Part shown: positions 12,551-25,100 of the stretch, piece after piece
How the letters are laid out: the number at the start of each line of letters is the position of its first letter
Position numbering within the stretch: position 1 is the stretch's first letter
Source: Helochares maculicollis
Lineage: Eukaryota > Arthropoda > Insecta > Coleoptera > Hydrophilidae
Assembly (NCBI GenBank): GCA_033557835.1
Contig: JAWQRO010000025.1
Span: forward strand, 1-64,000
DNA: 64,000 nt
Direction of reading: 5' to 3'
Notes under the pieces: generated by a model
The model's database searches: none
Told to the model about the DNA's origin: nothing
What the model saw: only the letters and a program-made list of their open reading frames with translations
Translations under genes and position numbers: made by a program

Positions 12551-12835
12551 ATTAGGAACCTACATTTTACATATTTACACATTTTTGCGATACAGTTTTA
12601 TACTTGTGCAATGCATTACAAATTGCATACACTATAAACACAATGTTTATTTAACATATACAATAAAATCGTTATATTTTTAGCTACATGCTAGGCAGTT
12701 GTGTTTCAAAATATTGTGAAATCGTAATACCGTAACTAATAACCATACATATATGAGCTATTTAAAATTTACTACTGTACCACAAAGTAGGATATCTATT
12801 GTAATTGCATTGCGATAAAATTTAGTTCGCAATTG
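12551..12835. other. AT-rich non-coding DNA, nothing recognised
   Basis: Short AT-rich gap before the clear RT palm. Nothing was seen in it. Confidence 0.5.
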
Positions 12836-13740
12836 TGTATGAACCAAGAACATAATTTGCCTTTGCTGGTAGCTTTAATTGACCTCGAGAAAGCATTTCA
12901 TTCAACCTTCATGTAGTAATAATGCTCTAATAATGCAAACCATAGATAAATCCTACATCAAAACCTTCAACAACGTAAATAAGGCAGCAAAAGTAGATGT
13001 GAAACCAGTTAGAGTTCTTGTCACTAAGAGCTGCACGTCAATCTCTCCAAAGCTATTCATGGCCTTAGTAGAATACGTCTTTAACAAGTTAAACTGTAAC
13101 AATAGGAGATTAAACATCAATACTGAAAAACTTAACAACCTTCAGTTCTCAGACGACAAAGTTTTTGTAGTAGTCCAAACAACTTCCAAAATCTAATTTA
13201 CGAACTATATGTTGCCAGTCAGAAAGTATGCTTACAAATAATGTATTGAAGGAGAACAGTGATATTTACAATATCTGTAGGCATTGGCGTCAATGGAACT
13301 GAATAAGAAAAAGTTGATGAATATATATCCTTAGGCCAATCTTTCCACGTTTGAGAATCACTGCTCCCAGAAATAAACAGAATATAGTCTTTGATCAATC
13401 CATACTAACATACGTCAGTGAAAATTGTATTCTAAATGCAGTCATCACACAGAAGCTCCTAACTTCCCAAAAAGCTATGAAAAGAAGCATGTTAAGAGAA
13501 TAAAGTTACTTAAAATGGTAATGGGCTACACATTTCATAGGCAGGACTGATAACAAATTGACCACAAGATTAATCAAATTATACACATGAGACGTAAAAT
13601 GACCAAGGGAACTAATCTGTCCTAGTGACAGATGGAGCCAAGATATTAGAAAGATTGCAGAAACAACTTGGTTTAAAATAACAAACAACCGATAGACATG
13701 TAAAAATCTAAGAGACGCATACAAAAGCATGTAAATAGTG
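12836..13740 (+). mobile_element. Degenerate RTE-like LINE, RT palm to C-terminus
   Basis: The plus strand reads through the second half of a non-LTR reverse transcriptase in the right order, with frameshifts and stops. LVALIDLEKAFHS (about 12,868-12,903) is the first catalytic-aspartate motif. CTSISPKLFMALVEYVFNKLN (about 13.03-13.10 kb, 20-odd residues) follows the motif normally written RQGD-x-ISPKLF. LQFSDD (about 13,142-13,160) corresponds to the YADD/FADD active site, with Ser for Ala. EKVDEYISLGQ (about 13.31-13.34 kb) and KAMKRSML follow. The C-terminal block WSQDIRKIAETTWF (13,633-13,674) and NLRDAYKSM (about 13.71-13.73 kb) matches the conserved end of these proteins. The 105-codon open frame at 12879-13196 is only the least damaged stretch. 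This is the RTE/endonuclease-reverse transcriptase type common in arthropods. It is non-functional. Confidence 0.82.
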
Positions 13741-13866
13741 TATGGCCGTGAATAGAACTTTCACATTAAAATAGTGCATAAAATAAAATAGAAGAAAAAA
13801 TTAGCAGACTACACTTCTCAATGTGTTGAATTAGCTGCACATGATGATAGTAATGATGATGTTAAT
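13741..13866 (+). repeat. Probable LINE 3' tail ending in TGATG-type repeat
   Basis: About 100 bp after the C-terminal codons comes an imperfect short tandem (ATGATGATAGTAATGATGATG, about 13,840-13,860, broken by one AGTA). RTE-clade elements typically end in short tandem repeats rather than poly(A), so this is a plausible 3' terminus. The assignment rests on position and repeat type. Confidence 0.4.
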
Positions 13867-16514
13867 CTGTTATCAGCTTGAATTGTTTGAAAGCAAACAT
13901 TTTATTTCTAACTATCCAATCTTTGTATGCCATAGAACGCCCTACTCAAAAATACATCGGATATTGCTAAAGAAAACTAAAAAATTAATAAACATGCAAA
14001 ACAGAGAAGACAATACGGTGTAATTAAGTCTGGAAGAGACTTTGTGTATAGAAATAAAACAATCGAGAAACAACAAAATATTTTAATTGCTCTTTTTTGG
14101 TATGCCTTAACGAGGTTCAATAAAAGAAACTCCGGCCAATCGTGACATTGTTCACATCGTTAACCACCCTACCAAAATCTTTCTTAAAATAAACAAAAGT
14201 AGAATGTTATCTGCCTATGATTGATACATACAAGTCAACTTTACACACGGGGCTACAATAGTCTGCACTATTTGACACAATTTGTTTGTGTTAAAAAATG
14301 AATAAAATGTCTCCATCAAATATTAGATTAAAATTACTTCTCGCTACTATGCGTACAGCAGGCTATAAACCTTTTATGATGCTTCTGTACTTCATAAATA
14401 TGGTGCACGGGAAAAAATGATTCAGTTTAAAAAATAAAAGCAAAATATGAGAGCAATTATTTATGTGTTGCATTGCGGCATAAACGTAATTTACGCTAGT
14501 CAAATGCAGCTAGACGTAAATCTATAAAAAAATAATAGTTTTCAATATTGCTAAGCTAAGCTGGAATCATTACATTTTGTGAGAACATGTTTTTGTTTTG
14601 TTCTGTTAAAATATTTTCACTAATTCAAATCCAGAAAATATTTTCAAGTTAAATTCATACAAACTATTCAAAATTAGAGCATTGTGCAAACAGTAATTAC
14701 TGAATTCAGTTTATTCTAACAAAAATGTTTACCATTTTATTTCTTAGAACAACGAGAAGATTTTGTACATCTGGACGCCTCATGTAAGCGATACAATAAT
14801 AAGCTACAAAACGTACAGACGCTGAAAAAATAGCAGAAGATAGATCGAGTTGAACGAAAAGCATGCAGCATTTCAATTTGTCTCGGCGTCTCGCCTTTCG
14901 CTATTTCGCATCGCACTAGTAATACTCGCTTGAACAAGAAAACGCAATCAAAACAACATTTATTTTATTGTGAATTATAGTATATTGAATTTCAGTTGTA
15001 ACGAAGATAGTCAATAAATAAATCGAGCTAATTGGCAACCGTTTGCTAATTAAAACAGTCTAGATCAGTAGTGATGAAGATGGAAGACTGCATCTGCGGG
15101 ATTGCTGAGACTCGACATGGATTCTTAACAACCATTTTTTTCTCTGCCACAAATTGATCTAATTTTTTATTAGCTAGTATCTCAATAGCATCGATTATTT
15201 AAAACCCCCTAGATGAATTGTGTCCGCATTATAATGCAAGTCAAGAAAACACGCGAGGCTTGAAATGAATTCATAAATGCAGAGGTGTGAAAAATGAACT
15301 CATAAATGCCCCATGCTTACCTTTTTAACTCACATTTGATAAATTTATACATTTCGTTATTGTAGTTGTTTTTTCCAGGCATTTTTGCGGTGCTGCTTAA
15401 ATAAAAGTATCTTTGCAATACGACTTGAGATACACCTTTATTACATTCCAAAAGTAAAGCTTACGATAATGGAAAATTAAATACATAAGGTAGGTGATAA
15501 GTAACTGCATGCAATTTAGGAAAGTGACTTAGTATGAGATTTGGGTCTTGGTGCTAATAAATTTTCCAGCTACCAATATGAAGCCGATACGGTTGAAAAT
15601 GAGTAATGAGGATGTTTATTGACTTTTCTTGTAAACAGGAACAATTACCAACCACAGTACAATGCAAAATAGAGTAGCTTCCACAAAAGAGAAACAAAAC
15701 TTGCACCTATATTATATATAGTTTAATGGACTAAACATTCAATAATTATAATTTAGAGGCAGCACTGAAAACCACGGACCTGCGGGAGTATTGTGCCCTT
15801 ACAGTGCAAATCCTGCGTATATCCTGCTAACTGATCCTTTGTCCACTCGCTTTTCCTGTGCTCGGTTCGAGTAAATACTTGGGAACAATGGAACACAGCT
15901 CATATTGTTCTAGTTTAAGGGAGGTTGTAGCTGTGCATCTTCTATCTACTAAAATGTAACATGAATGTAATTGCCAATCGTTTAATTGTAACATAGGTAA
16001 CACACAAATTCCCGAAAAATAAGTTGAAAGTATCCTTATTTGGTTCATTGCCTTAATTAACAAAGTTTTTAATAGTTTAGCAAGAAATTGACTATATAAA
16101 TAGGATATTGGAAATGTATACCTTATTATCAAAGCTAAGTAGCACTGTATTTATACATAAGCTAGATTTTTTTGCCCTTGACGTATAAAGACTACAAAAA
16201 GCTGTTCGGCCCTGTTGTAGGGCAAAAATAGGGCTTATATTCCGGATTGAAAATTGAAAATGTACATAGATTTAATAACCAAGCCGATTACTATGTTCAG
16301 TTTAGAATAACATTAATTTAATGGAAGTTCTATAAGCCCCCCATTAAATTTAATTGTGAATTGTGGAAATAATTTGACAACCCCAGGCCCACCAATTCCT
16401 TTATTTATAGAAAAGTAAAGAAAAAAAAAAGATTTTTGCCTACTATTCAGGCTAAAATGATTTTTTTCTCTAATTTTTTAGTTGGATGATGTGCGATATA
16501 TGAAAATAAAATGT
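13867..16514. other. AT-rich non-coding DNA, nothing recognised
   Basis: Stop-dense. A small richer patch at about 14.73-14.95 kb and another near 15.8-15.9 kb contain no recognisable coding or repeats. Confidence 0.5.
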
Positions 16515-16554
16515 AAATATAAGTATAAGTAAATATAAGTAAATATAAGTATAT
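16515..16554. repeat. Short tandem repeat, AAATATAAGT unit
   Basis: Three copies of the 10-mer AAATATAAGT (16515, 16531, 16541), with one truncated ATAAGT unit between the first two and a partial unit at the end. Confidence 0.8.
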
Positions 16555-19500
16555 TTGTCTTTTTATTTCGTTTGACTTTTTATTATGAATGTAATTTTCA
16601 TGTGGGAGCACATTTTTATAAAACTGAATGGCTTACACATCGTGACGGTAATGCTATCGCGGAAAACAAAAATAACGATTTAAATTGTTTTTTTACAAAA
16701 GGTTTTGATGCATATTATTCATTATCTTTTAATATTGTATATTTTTGTGAGTGGGTTATTCCCCACTTCTGTTGTTGTTTCACGAGAAAAGGATTCTGTG
16801 GGTAGCAACAATATGTAAACTGGTTTTCCATATTACTGGTTAATATTTGTATATTAATTAGGATTGTGAGACTTTATTTGATATTAATATAATATAATAA
16901 AGTGTAATTAGATTATATCTTTCCAGACAGTGGTATTGATTGAGTCCATCAACAACTGTTCTGTGACACATCTTGAACTTAAAATAAACTAATAGAAGTG
17001 GAGAGATTTTTCTTCTGAATGTGGATGCCCTTGTAAACTCAAAATCCAGGGTGGCTTAAAAAGCAGAAAAGCGTATCACACAAAATGCAAGTAGTGACTT
17101 CAGCATGTACTATTAAATTTCATTGCTGGAGCTATAGTAATATGAGATTTAGATTTAAAAATATTTCTAATTAAAAATGTTTATTCTAAATTAATTGTTT
17201 AAAATTTTTTAAGTTTTTTTTTAATTAAGCAGTTTTTGTGCTATTTACATTTTCTAATACAAAATAAAATGAACCAAGCAGTTAATAACCTTGTGTCTCC
17301 TTAATCGCAATTTTGGGTTAGGTACCTATTTCAAAATCGGCATTGATTTATCTTGTATTATATTTCTCCCTATTTCCATCCTAAAGTAGCTCTTTGAACC
17401 AAGGTTTATCCTTTCAATAATCATCTCTCCGCCCGGTTTATTTGCTTAATTGTTAGTAAATTTTCGACAATACGTGTGAAAAATCGTCTCGTGGTTTTTT
17501 TTCACACTCTTAATCAATAATTTCGTTATAATTTTTTTTGTCAAATGATATTTACGTACTGGTTTATCCGCAGACCATTTTTACTACCTTTATATTAAAC
17601 AAAGCGAATATGCTTGCGTTTCTGTACTAATAAATGATCATAAGACATACGAAATTTAATTTTCAATTTCCATCAATATTTTTTGTCTGTTTACCATAAT
17701 TGTTTATCCAATTCCCATGATTTTAATATTGTTTGTCCGTTTAACCTAAAAAATACCATTAATTGCAGCCATTTCCTTTTTGTCAACATAATATTATAAA
17801 AGTCTTTCTTACTCCATTCTAGGAATCATGTTGAGCAAAATACTTCTCTTTTAATTGCATTTGCATTTTTGTTTTCTAATACCCTGATCCAACTGTATCA
17901 TATTTTTGTTCGTTAACATAACTTAAAACTAGAAGATTCTTACTACTCAATTAGAACGTCTACTTTTTTTGGCTTGTTAAATTGTGAGGAGAATAAAAGT
18001 TATAACATTGTTTTCTCTGTCCCATTTCGTGTATATAAATGTCATTATTGCATATGTTCATTATCACCTACTAGCCCTATTATAATAACCACTTGAAATT
18101 TGAAATAAAATTAATTTATAAGTCAACAGGCTAAGACTATTAGCAAAAAAACTATTAAAACATATGTTGATGATATCTAGGACAAATTCATTTTAAAAGT
18201 AAATTTTCCATATAAAATATTTATGATTCTCTTTAGACTAAAATCAGAAACAAAACAGATAAACGTACTTAGCTTACTTAGTTCATAGTAAAAACTAAAG
18301 CGATTCTGACGGGTAAAGTAAAAGGAATTACATCTACTTTTCCCTAAAGGAAAATTCAATTTCTTATACACGAACGAGTTAAATTGAAAAAGCAGTACAC
18401 TTTGTAAACCTCCGTAATTAGTTCAATACAGTTAAGAGTAGACAAAGATTGAGTGCAACAATGTAGCATTGCGAAAACTATTTAAGGTGGCCAAACAAGT
18501 TTCGAAGCCAGTTATTCGTTTGGCTGAAACCTTTATTTATTGGCCCAGACTAGTTTTGTTTTGTACCATTCGCTAAAAAATTATTAACTTAAATAAACTA
18601 GATTTAAAGTTCCATATTTTTTTAACCATTTTATAAGCTTATAACCTTGTAAACTGAGAGAAGATAAGATCATTAAGTGATTAATTTAAACAGGGCGAAA
18701 CAGTTATAGCTTTGGAATTATTTATTAAAATATATGTGAGCAAAAGTAAAAATATCAACAGTAGTAACAAATACAGCACAATTAATTTTAATAAATGGAG
18801 CAAATGGCCCTCTTAAGGTTATCACCCCGAAATAAGAATAAGGTATACGATCACAAAACAAAACAAATTGCTATGATTTTCGGCAGTGGAACTCGGTTCC
18901 GGCTTTTTAAGGCCGTGTTTCTGGTAGTTATTTGTCAGTTTTGTTTTTGCCCCAAGAATTATTGTCTCCATTGTATTATTTCTCAGTTTCCTCCAGATCC
19001 GTGGGAGTAGAGAAATGAAATACACATTAAATCATGGGTTTTATGGTTTCGTTGCGTAAAGTTTTCTAAGCTTAGCGCATTAACAGTTTTTTGAATTATA
19101 CTTAACGTCAACTTGAGTTTGAACTAAAATCGTTGTTGATGAAATATCGAAATTATTTCATTATAAACTTTGTTGTGCTCTTCTTTTTGCTTAAAAAATC
19201 CTCTTGTTGAATCAATCGTAGAAGGATTTAAAATTAGGAAAGCAAACTCTGTCACGTGTAATATATATGAAACGTGCAAAAGAAACTGAAATTCATACAG
19301 AGGCAGGCTGAGAAATGGTACAGTGTTTCGTGCTTAGCTCTGCACTCCCGTAGGGAGCTAGGGTTAAGAATTCCCAGAAGTAGAGGCAAGGGAAGACGAG
19401 ATAAAACTAATGTTAGTGACAAACAGTAGAGATGTGCTTCACTACAACATTGTGTAAATGCAAACTAAAATATGAAATGCTATCCTCAAATCTAGACAGT

Positions 19501-19779
19501 TTAATTAAACTACAACTAGGATGTGTGCCTCTGTAGCACGTGCGACCTATTTTCAAAGCTAGTTTACCGAAAACGCTTGTCCATATTGCTTCGAAAAATG
19601 TACTAATATTTCGAGCGAAAATTCTTGGAACCAACAATTTTGTCAACTTTGGCGATAAGTGAAAAATAAGGGCAAATTTCTCTAAGAGTTTCGCTAAATT
19701 ATATTTGTTCCTGAAATAGATTCTTACTAGATCCTAAGATGCAATTTAACTCAAATGTATTTGCTTCAAAATGAGCTAT
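16555..19779. other. AT-rich non-coding DNA, nothing recognised
   Basis: Frames of up to about 77 codons occur but have AT-driven composition and no recognisable motifs. The patch at 19.3-19.4 kb is a little richer. It contains the short inverted repeat AGCTC/GAGCT around a 14-base loop, and nothing more. Confidence 0.5.
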
Positions 19780-20940
19780 TACAAAACGCCATTAAAATTA
19801 CTGATACACACTGAAGTGACAATTTCTCGCAGCAGCGAATTGAAGTGCCTTTAAATTGGAAAGGTTAACTTTAGAAAATTTTTCTTTATTTTCAGAGTGA
19901 CAAATTTTTCAACGTGACAAACGATCGGAGATGTGGCAAAATAAATGAACTTCCAAAAACACTGACCTTACCGCATGGGGCGATTTCCTGACAAATGGAA
20001 AAGATATTTTATAGGCGGAAAATCGAAGCTTTCATACGAAGAATCAGTAGGTTGTGTAGGCTCGCGAATTTGAAAAGATCGTTGAAGTGCCTTAAATTAA
20101 GTAATTAAATATAACAATGAGAATCGTGATTGGAAAGAGGAAACGTAACAAATGACGCGTTGACTTTTTGTATTATAAATAAATGAGAAGCGCGAGGAAA
20201 TAGGAATCAATTACGTGAGAGGAAAAGAAAAATAAGAGGAAACTTTCCGTCGATATGTAAAGTTGCGAAAAACTTTTCTCGCAGAAGAAAAATAAAACAA
20301 AACCGTCCTCTCACCGGAGGTGGCATACTAATATGTCATTCTACGCTCCCAGATTAATATCTGACAGTGTCGTTAATCTGTTGTCTAAAACTCGTTAATC
20401 TTAGCGATAAGAAACAAAGTCATTAAATTCTCTATCGTGGATCAGCTTGCACTTGGAATGGCCTAACTTTTAACCAGAAAAGTTTGCACACTTGTTTGGT
20501 GGACAAAATCTCCTATGAGTACAGCATTTCAATACTTATTGTTTATTTTCTTTATATGTTTTGTCGCGTGTGCGAAGCTTTCAGAAAACTAAGAATGAGA
20601 AAAATAAAGTAATATGTACGGCATTTTCTAAATAAACGGCTTTGAGCGGACAAGCCGAATGAAAAACATCAACAAATTTATTTTACTTTCAAAACAGCCG
20701 CAGCGTTGGATCAGCTGCATGTGCTTTAAATAAAAACGATGTCGGACAGTTCGGAAAATATTTCATAAAAAATTTATATTGCAGCTTTATACACAAAAGC
20801 AAACACAAATATTTGCATATATAAATGCATTTCCTGGTCGGGATATTTGGAACACGAGAAATAAATTTGAAAATAGTCGAACCGTTTGTGCTCACAGGGG
20901 GAGCCATTAGTGATGTTTGGAGGCTGCATTTTTTAATTTG
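19780..20940. promoter_or_regulatory. GC-richer island, putative regulatory element
   Basis: Composition rises over about 1.1 kb with no coding resemblance. The most structured part is a homotypic trio of TTAATCT sites (see the separate entry at 20351-20401). The segment 20.69-20.91 kb also holds a 72-codon minus-strand frame that I do not recognise. A role as an enhancer or conserved non-coding element is inferred from composition, absence of coding and site clustering. Confidence 0.35.
20351..20411. promoter_or_regulatory. Three TTAATCT sites at exact 22-bp spacing, plus GATA
   Basis: AGATTAA at 20351-20357 (TTAATCT on the minus strand), TTAATCT at 20373-20379 and TTAATCT at 20395-20401 start 22 bp apart, about two helical turns. 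The last two extend to CGTTAATCT. TAATCY with a preceding T is the known preferred core of K50 homeodomain proteins (Bicoid, Otd/Otx, Goosecoid, Pitx). GATAAG follows at 20406-20411. The sites and spacing are seen; occupancy by such a factor is inference. Confidence 0.45.
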
Positions 20941-22239
20941 TATGTAAAATTTACATGATGCCAGTTGACACCGTTTTTATGAAATTTTAATTTATCGCTA
21001 ACCTTTTAAATTAATATTTATTGCGATCATTTAAAGTGCATTCGTGATTTCCGCCCAAACTGATATGTGTATCAACTTTAGTAATCCCAGCAAATTTGAA
21101 CATGACATTTTTTTTTTTGGAGTAACTACATTTTTTGTTGCTGTTTGTTATCAATAGCTATAAATTTGATGCACTTAGAAATATGGAGATTCAACTATAA
21201 AATTAATTGCTTGTTGTAGATTTACTGTTAAGCATGTCATAACTGTTTATGACTCTATTAAGAGCAAGGGCCAATTTACGGTTTTGCTACGTATATGCTA
21301 TGAATTTTTGTCGCTTCATAAATCTTATATGGTAATATTAATGTTGTAGTTTGCCTATACTGCAACATGCTCAAACTTTAAGGTATAATATTTTATTCGT
21401 TGAACAATAAGAGTTATGCCAAAGCTTCAGCATTTAGACTTATACAATAACGACTATAGATCACATAATTAATATATTTGCTGATGTTCAGGTTCGCAAC
21501 TGGCTAAATAATAAATGTAAATGGTGAATATTTAAAAATCTAATTTTGTATCTAAAAATAAGCATTTTAGTTATACATGCACACTGCAGTTTATCCAAAA
21601 GTTTGAATATCTCTTATAGCCTGCGTCATTTGACATCTCTAAAGGCAACATTCATTAGATTTCTACTATATGTACTATATTTATTAAATTTTACCGTATA
21701 AGCTGAGTTGTTTAGTTATCTAATAACAGTAAGTATGTTAGCAAATTAAATATGCCAAATATGTTTAAATTTATAGTGATGTTAATAATGATGAAATCGC
21801 TAAAGATAATTTTTAGCTGTTTCTATAAAGTATTACTGTTGTTATTTTGTAAGAAATGTATTAAAAGTAGTAACATTGAAAAGAATCAGGAGGATCATAT
21901 ATGATAAATATATGCAAATGGTTACTAAATGCAAATGGAAGCCTAAGATAAGAAGTTTGCGTGTAAGTTTAAGAAAATATTTCATAAGTAATGCTTAAAT
22001 TATCAAAATGACTTTTCAAAAACGTGTTACTTTCAATGATTTGAAGTATCAATAGAGGAACTTATTGTTAAAATTCGCTCTAGCACTAAATCAATTGCTG
22101 AATGTATTAAGACATTAAGCTTTAGTATCGAGTTGGATGGTGTATGATCTTTTGTTATTATTTTGGCAAATACATTACAATTCTAAATAATAATTGAACA
22201 AATATTATAACTAGTATAAATAAATGTAGTTTATAAAGA
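20941..22239. other. AT-rich non-coding DNA, nothing recognised
   Basis: Stop-dense and low in GC; no repeats or coding resemblance were seen. Confidence 0.5.
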
Positions 22240-22520
22240 TGTGTACGCTCTGAGGATAGTCTACGTCCCCTGTTTTTATCACGGTATTTTTCTTAGAAAC
22301 TTCAAACGTCTGGAAAAACAGTTGGAAGAGTTCTATCTCTAGTGTCCTGAGCACCTACCCGTTGCTTTTCAATTGGAATAGGCTCAAATCTACTCCGCAT
22401 TTGTGCCACTGAAAGAGGTTGTCTGCTAAGTTAAGGCCTCTCTCTATACTCTTGTAATTTAGATGAATAGTGTGTGACTAATTTCGAGTAGCTCTTATTT
22501 TCCTAGTGGTGGCTCTCGTC
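22240..22520 (-). pseudogene. Decayed coding-like sequence downstream of the integrase relic
   Basis: The minus strand stays open for about 40 codons with balanced amino-acid content, including LSVAQMRSRFEPIPIEKQR, then breaks. It lies directly 3' of the gypsy-like integrase fragments and in the same direction, so it is probably the rest of the same element. I do not recognise it, and no LTR is visible. Confidence 0.3.
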
Positions 22521-23330
22521 TGTACACCCTGGCTGTCCACTTGGTTCAGTTCGTTCAGCTGGGACTTAGAAATATGCTGTACTCTCATTGTGTACTCTTT
22601 ATTGTCGTGCTTAACACTTACAACTCTGTAGGTATCAAGACTTTGAAATTGTGTACAATTATGTACATAATATTACAATAATAAGAGATAAAATTTCAAA
22701 AATTAAAATAAATAAATTAGAATAATGAAAAATAAATAGGTAATGAGCAAAGTTACATAAATTCACATCGTTTCAAGCTATCCGTTGTTAAGATACCCCA
22801 TAAGGACACAAGATTCTTAGGCAGCAACATTGCAGATCACTTTCCTAATCATTGTTTGAAGCATATGTAGAGACTTTTCCAGTTCACTGAGCAGTCTGGC
22901 CGGAGATAATTACTTCGGGGTGTCCAACACTCTGTAAGATCAACTCATCAGCAATCCCAATTGCACCTGAAATAGATATCTATGTGGCAGCTCATTAAGT
23001 TTTCGTTCTATATTACAATTATAATTTAACAACATGTTCATAAGTGAAATTAAATGGAAGATCATTTGTAGAGATTTTCCTCATTTTTCAACGACATTGT
23101 GTGTGAGGACTATTTTACCAAAAACGTTCTCAAGAATGTTACGTCAAGAATCATTTTGAGCAACTACTATTCGACTTGCTTGGTCGCTGTAAGTGGCCCT
23201 CTCGCATGACTTTGCCACATAGATTGGCATAGATGTCTCTCTCCTTCTGAAGGAAACCCAGGTTTTTGCAATGAGTATTTCCAACTGTCACAAAGGTTAC
23301 CTGGATTTTATTTCCAACCAGAGAGAACCA
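22521..23330 (-). mobile_element. Probable Ty3/gypsy-type integrase relic
   Basis: Minus-strand frames, joined across frameshifts, follow an LTR-retrotransposon integrase. GNKIQVTFVT (near 23.3 kb) resembles the strand that opens the catalytic core. DQASRIVVAQ and then ILENVFGKIVLTH (about 23.20-23.10 kb) resemble the core segment before the second catalytic Asp. HPEVIISGQTAQ (about 22.92 kb) resembles the conserved HPE/Q-x-NGQxE region, continuing as LEKSLHMLQTMIRKVICN. LDTYRVVSV...EYTMRVQHIS (about 22.64-22.55 kb) fits the C-terminal GPY/F-type module. The spacings between these pieces agree with the family. Each match alone is weak; the order is the evidence. The zinc-binding domain, RNase H, RT and LTRs were not found. 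The element is clearly dead. Confidence 0.5.
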
Positions 23331-23376
23331 TTAAGAAAATAGTTTGCCCTTGAAAAAAATATGATGATGGACCACA

Positions 23377-23452
23377 GTTTTAAAACCAAAGTGGTCAAAA
23401 ATTAAAACAAAAAAATGTGGTAATCTTTTGACCACTTCTTTGACTTTTAAAC
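23377..23452. repeat. Imperfect inverted repeat, 24-27-bp arms
   Basis: The left arm 23377-23400 (ending CAAAGTGGTCAAAA) pairs with the right arm 23426-23452 (starting TTTTGACCACTTCTTTG) around a 25-base AT-rich loop. The arms match apart from a 2-base indel and a few mismatches. It could be the collapsed remains of a MITE or a chance-grown hairpin. No target-site duplication was seen. Confidence 0.6.
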
Positions 23453-25100
23453 TTCTGACAGTCTTGGTTGTCAAATCAATAAATTATTTATTATTGTTGT
23501 TGACTTATAATAATTTCAATATTAATACATGTAGATTATATAGTAAGATTGGTTAGTACCCCCAAGTAGCAGATGACATGAACACCATTTATATTTAGAA
23601 CTCTCTTTTAAAAAGCAATCACAATTTCTATTATATTTATAGACATTTATAACAGACTCAAGCACTGAATTAAAAATATATTTCTAATCGCTTTAGTTAA
23701 TGCATGCAAAGCGTACACGAATTCATTACACGTTGATAAAATATTTTTGCACCAAGTAAAAAAATAAGGAACATTTTAGTTCATTTCAACAAACGAAAAG
23801 TAAACTTTTCAGTTGGTACTATTTACAAACATTAACTTCTTAAAAATAATATAAATTAAAAATGAAGAAGTTTTATTAATAGTTTTAATAGTGAAGTGTA
23901 GTTTTTAACAATTGCTTGATAATGTAATGATTTCTCTTTCTGCAGTTCTGCAAATTTATAGAAGTTGAACAAACATTAAATATATTTTAATTAGTTTAAA
24001 TTAATTTCAATTGATACCAAAGAAAATACCTTTCTATTTATAAAGTTAAAAGATGACATTTTATCGTGATTTGCGATATTCTGTTTTTTAGCAGAGTTAA
24101 TACTTTATCTCGCAATGTAGTGCATACCTCATATTACTTGTACATTTTCGTTCCTATTGCAACCAGCTTAAGTATTTACAATGTTTACGTGAAAATGTTC
24201 TGAATAACAGTGAAATTTACTTTAGTTTATTAATGCAAAGAATAACTGTAAACTTATTTTTCTACATCAAATTGATGTTTAGCTACTTAATAATTATTTC
24301 AGTATGACATTGCTCCTGTACAAATTGGACAACGCATGTTCTTCAACCACACAATTATTTGTAATTAAAAAGAAATAAAATATAACCGGAACAGAATAAA
24401 GCAATGAGCTGGTTCAACATTCAGATATAAGACTCTCGTTATTTTCTCTTCATTTCTTTCTAATACCATCCACTTTAATGTCACCACCTAAGCTACAGTT
24501 CCTTAAAAGCACGACAGAAATCGATAATTCGAAACATAAAATAGGCAATAATTTGTACATGTCATTCTATTTCTGAAACGAGCCGACGCTGCAGGCATCA
24601 GGATTTCAGTTTATATGATAAAGGCTTGATAAGGAATACAATGAAGGAAGCTCTGTAAAAAACTGTAAAACATGCATAGTCTGTTTTAGTGTGGTTTCAG
24701 ATTTATGGCCGAGGGGCTGGTTCGTCTTTATGTTGTAGAGGGCGTAATGCGATCTGTACAAAAAGTCCCGAAAACAAGATTTCCTTTCTTGAATATAAAA
24801 AAAGGATTGCTTCTTCTGGGCTACGTTCTAAAGCTACACTGCTTATAAAAACGTGCAAGGAGATTGCAGTGAACTCAGTATCCTTGATTAAATTTGTGTA
24901 AATTATTCAAATGAATTCCTTCCTGTAAATAATATACAACGTAAAAGTTAAATATAATTCTCCCTTTTTGGTCCCTTTCAGTTTATTTATTTGCTTTTTA
25001 CTGTGCAAAATTATTTAGATTGTCATAAGGGAAAGTGGGGCTTAAAATATATATTTATGGAAGTTTATCTCCAAACAATAAAATGGGGGTTTTTGTCTCA
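23453..25100. other. AT-rich non-coding DNA
   Basis: Nothing was recognised beyond a small perfect hairpin (GAAAAGT/ACTTTTC, 23795-23810). A slightly richer patch at 24.56-24.85 kb with a 70-codon plus-strand frame matches no family. Confidence 0.5.
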
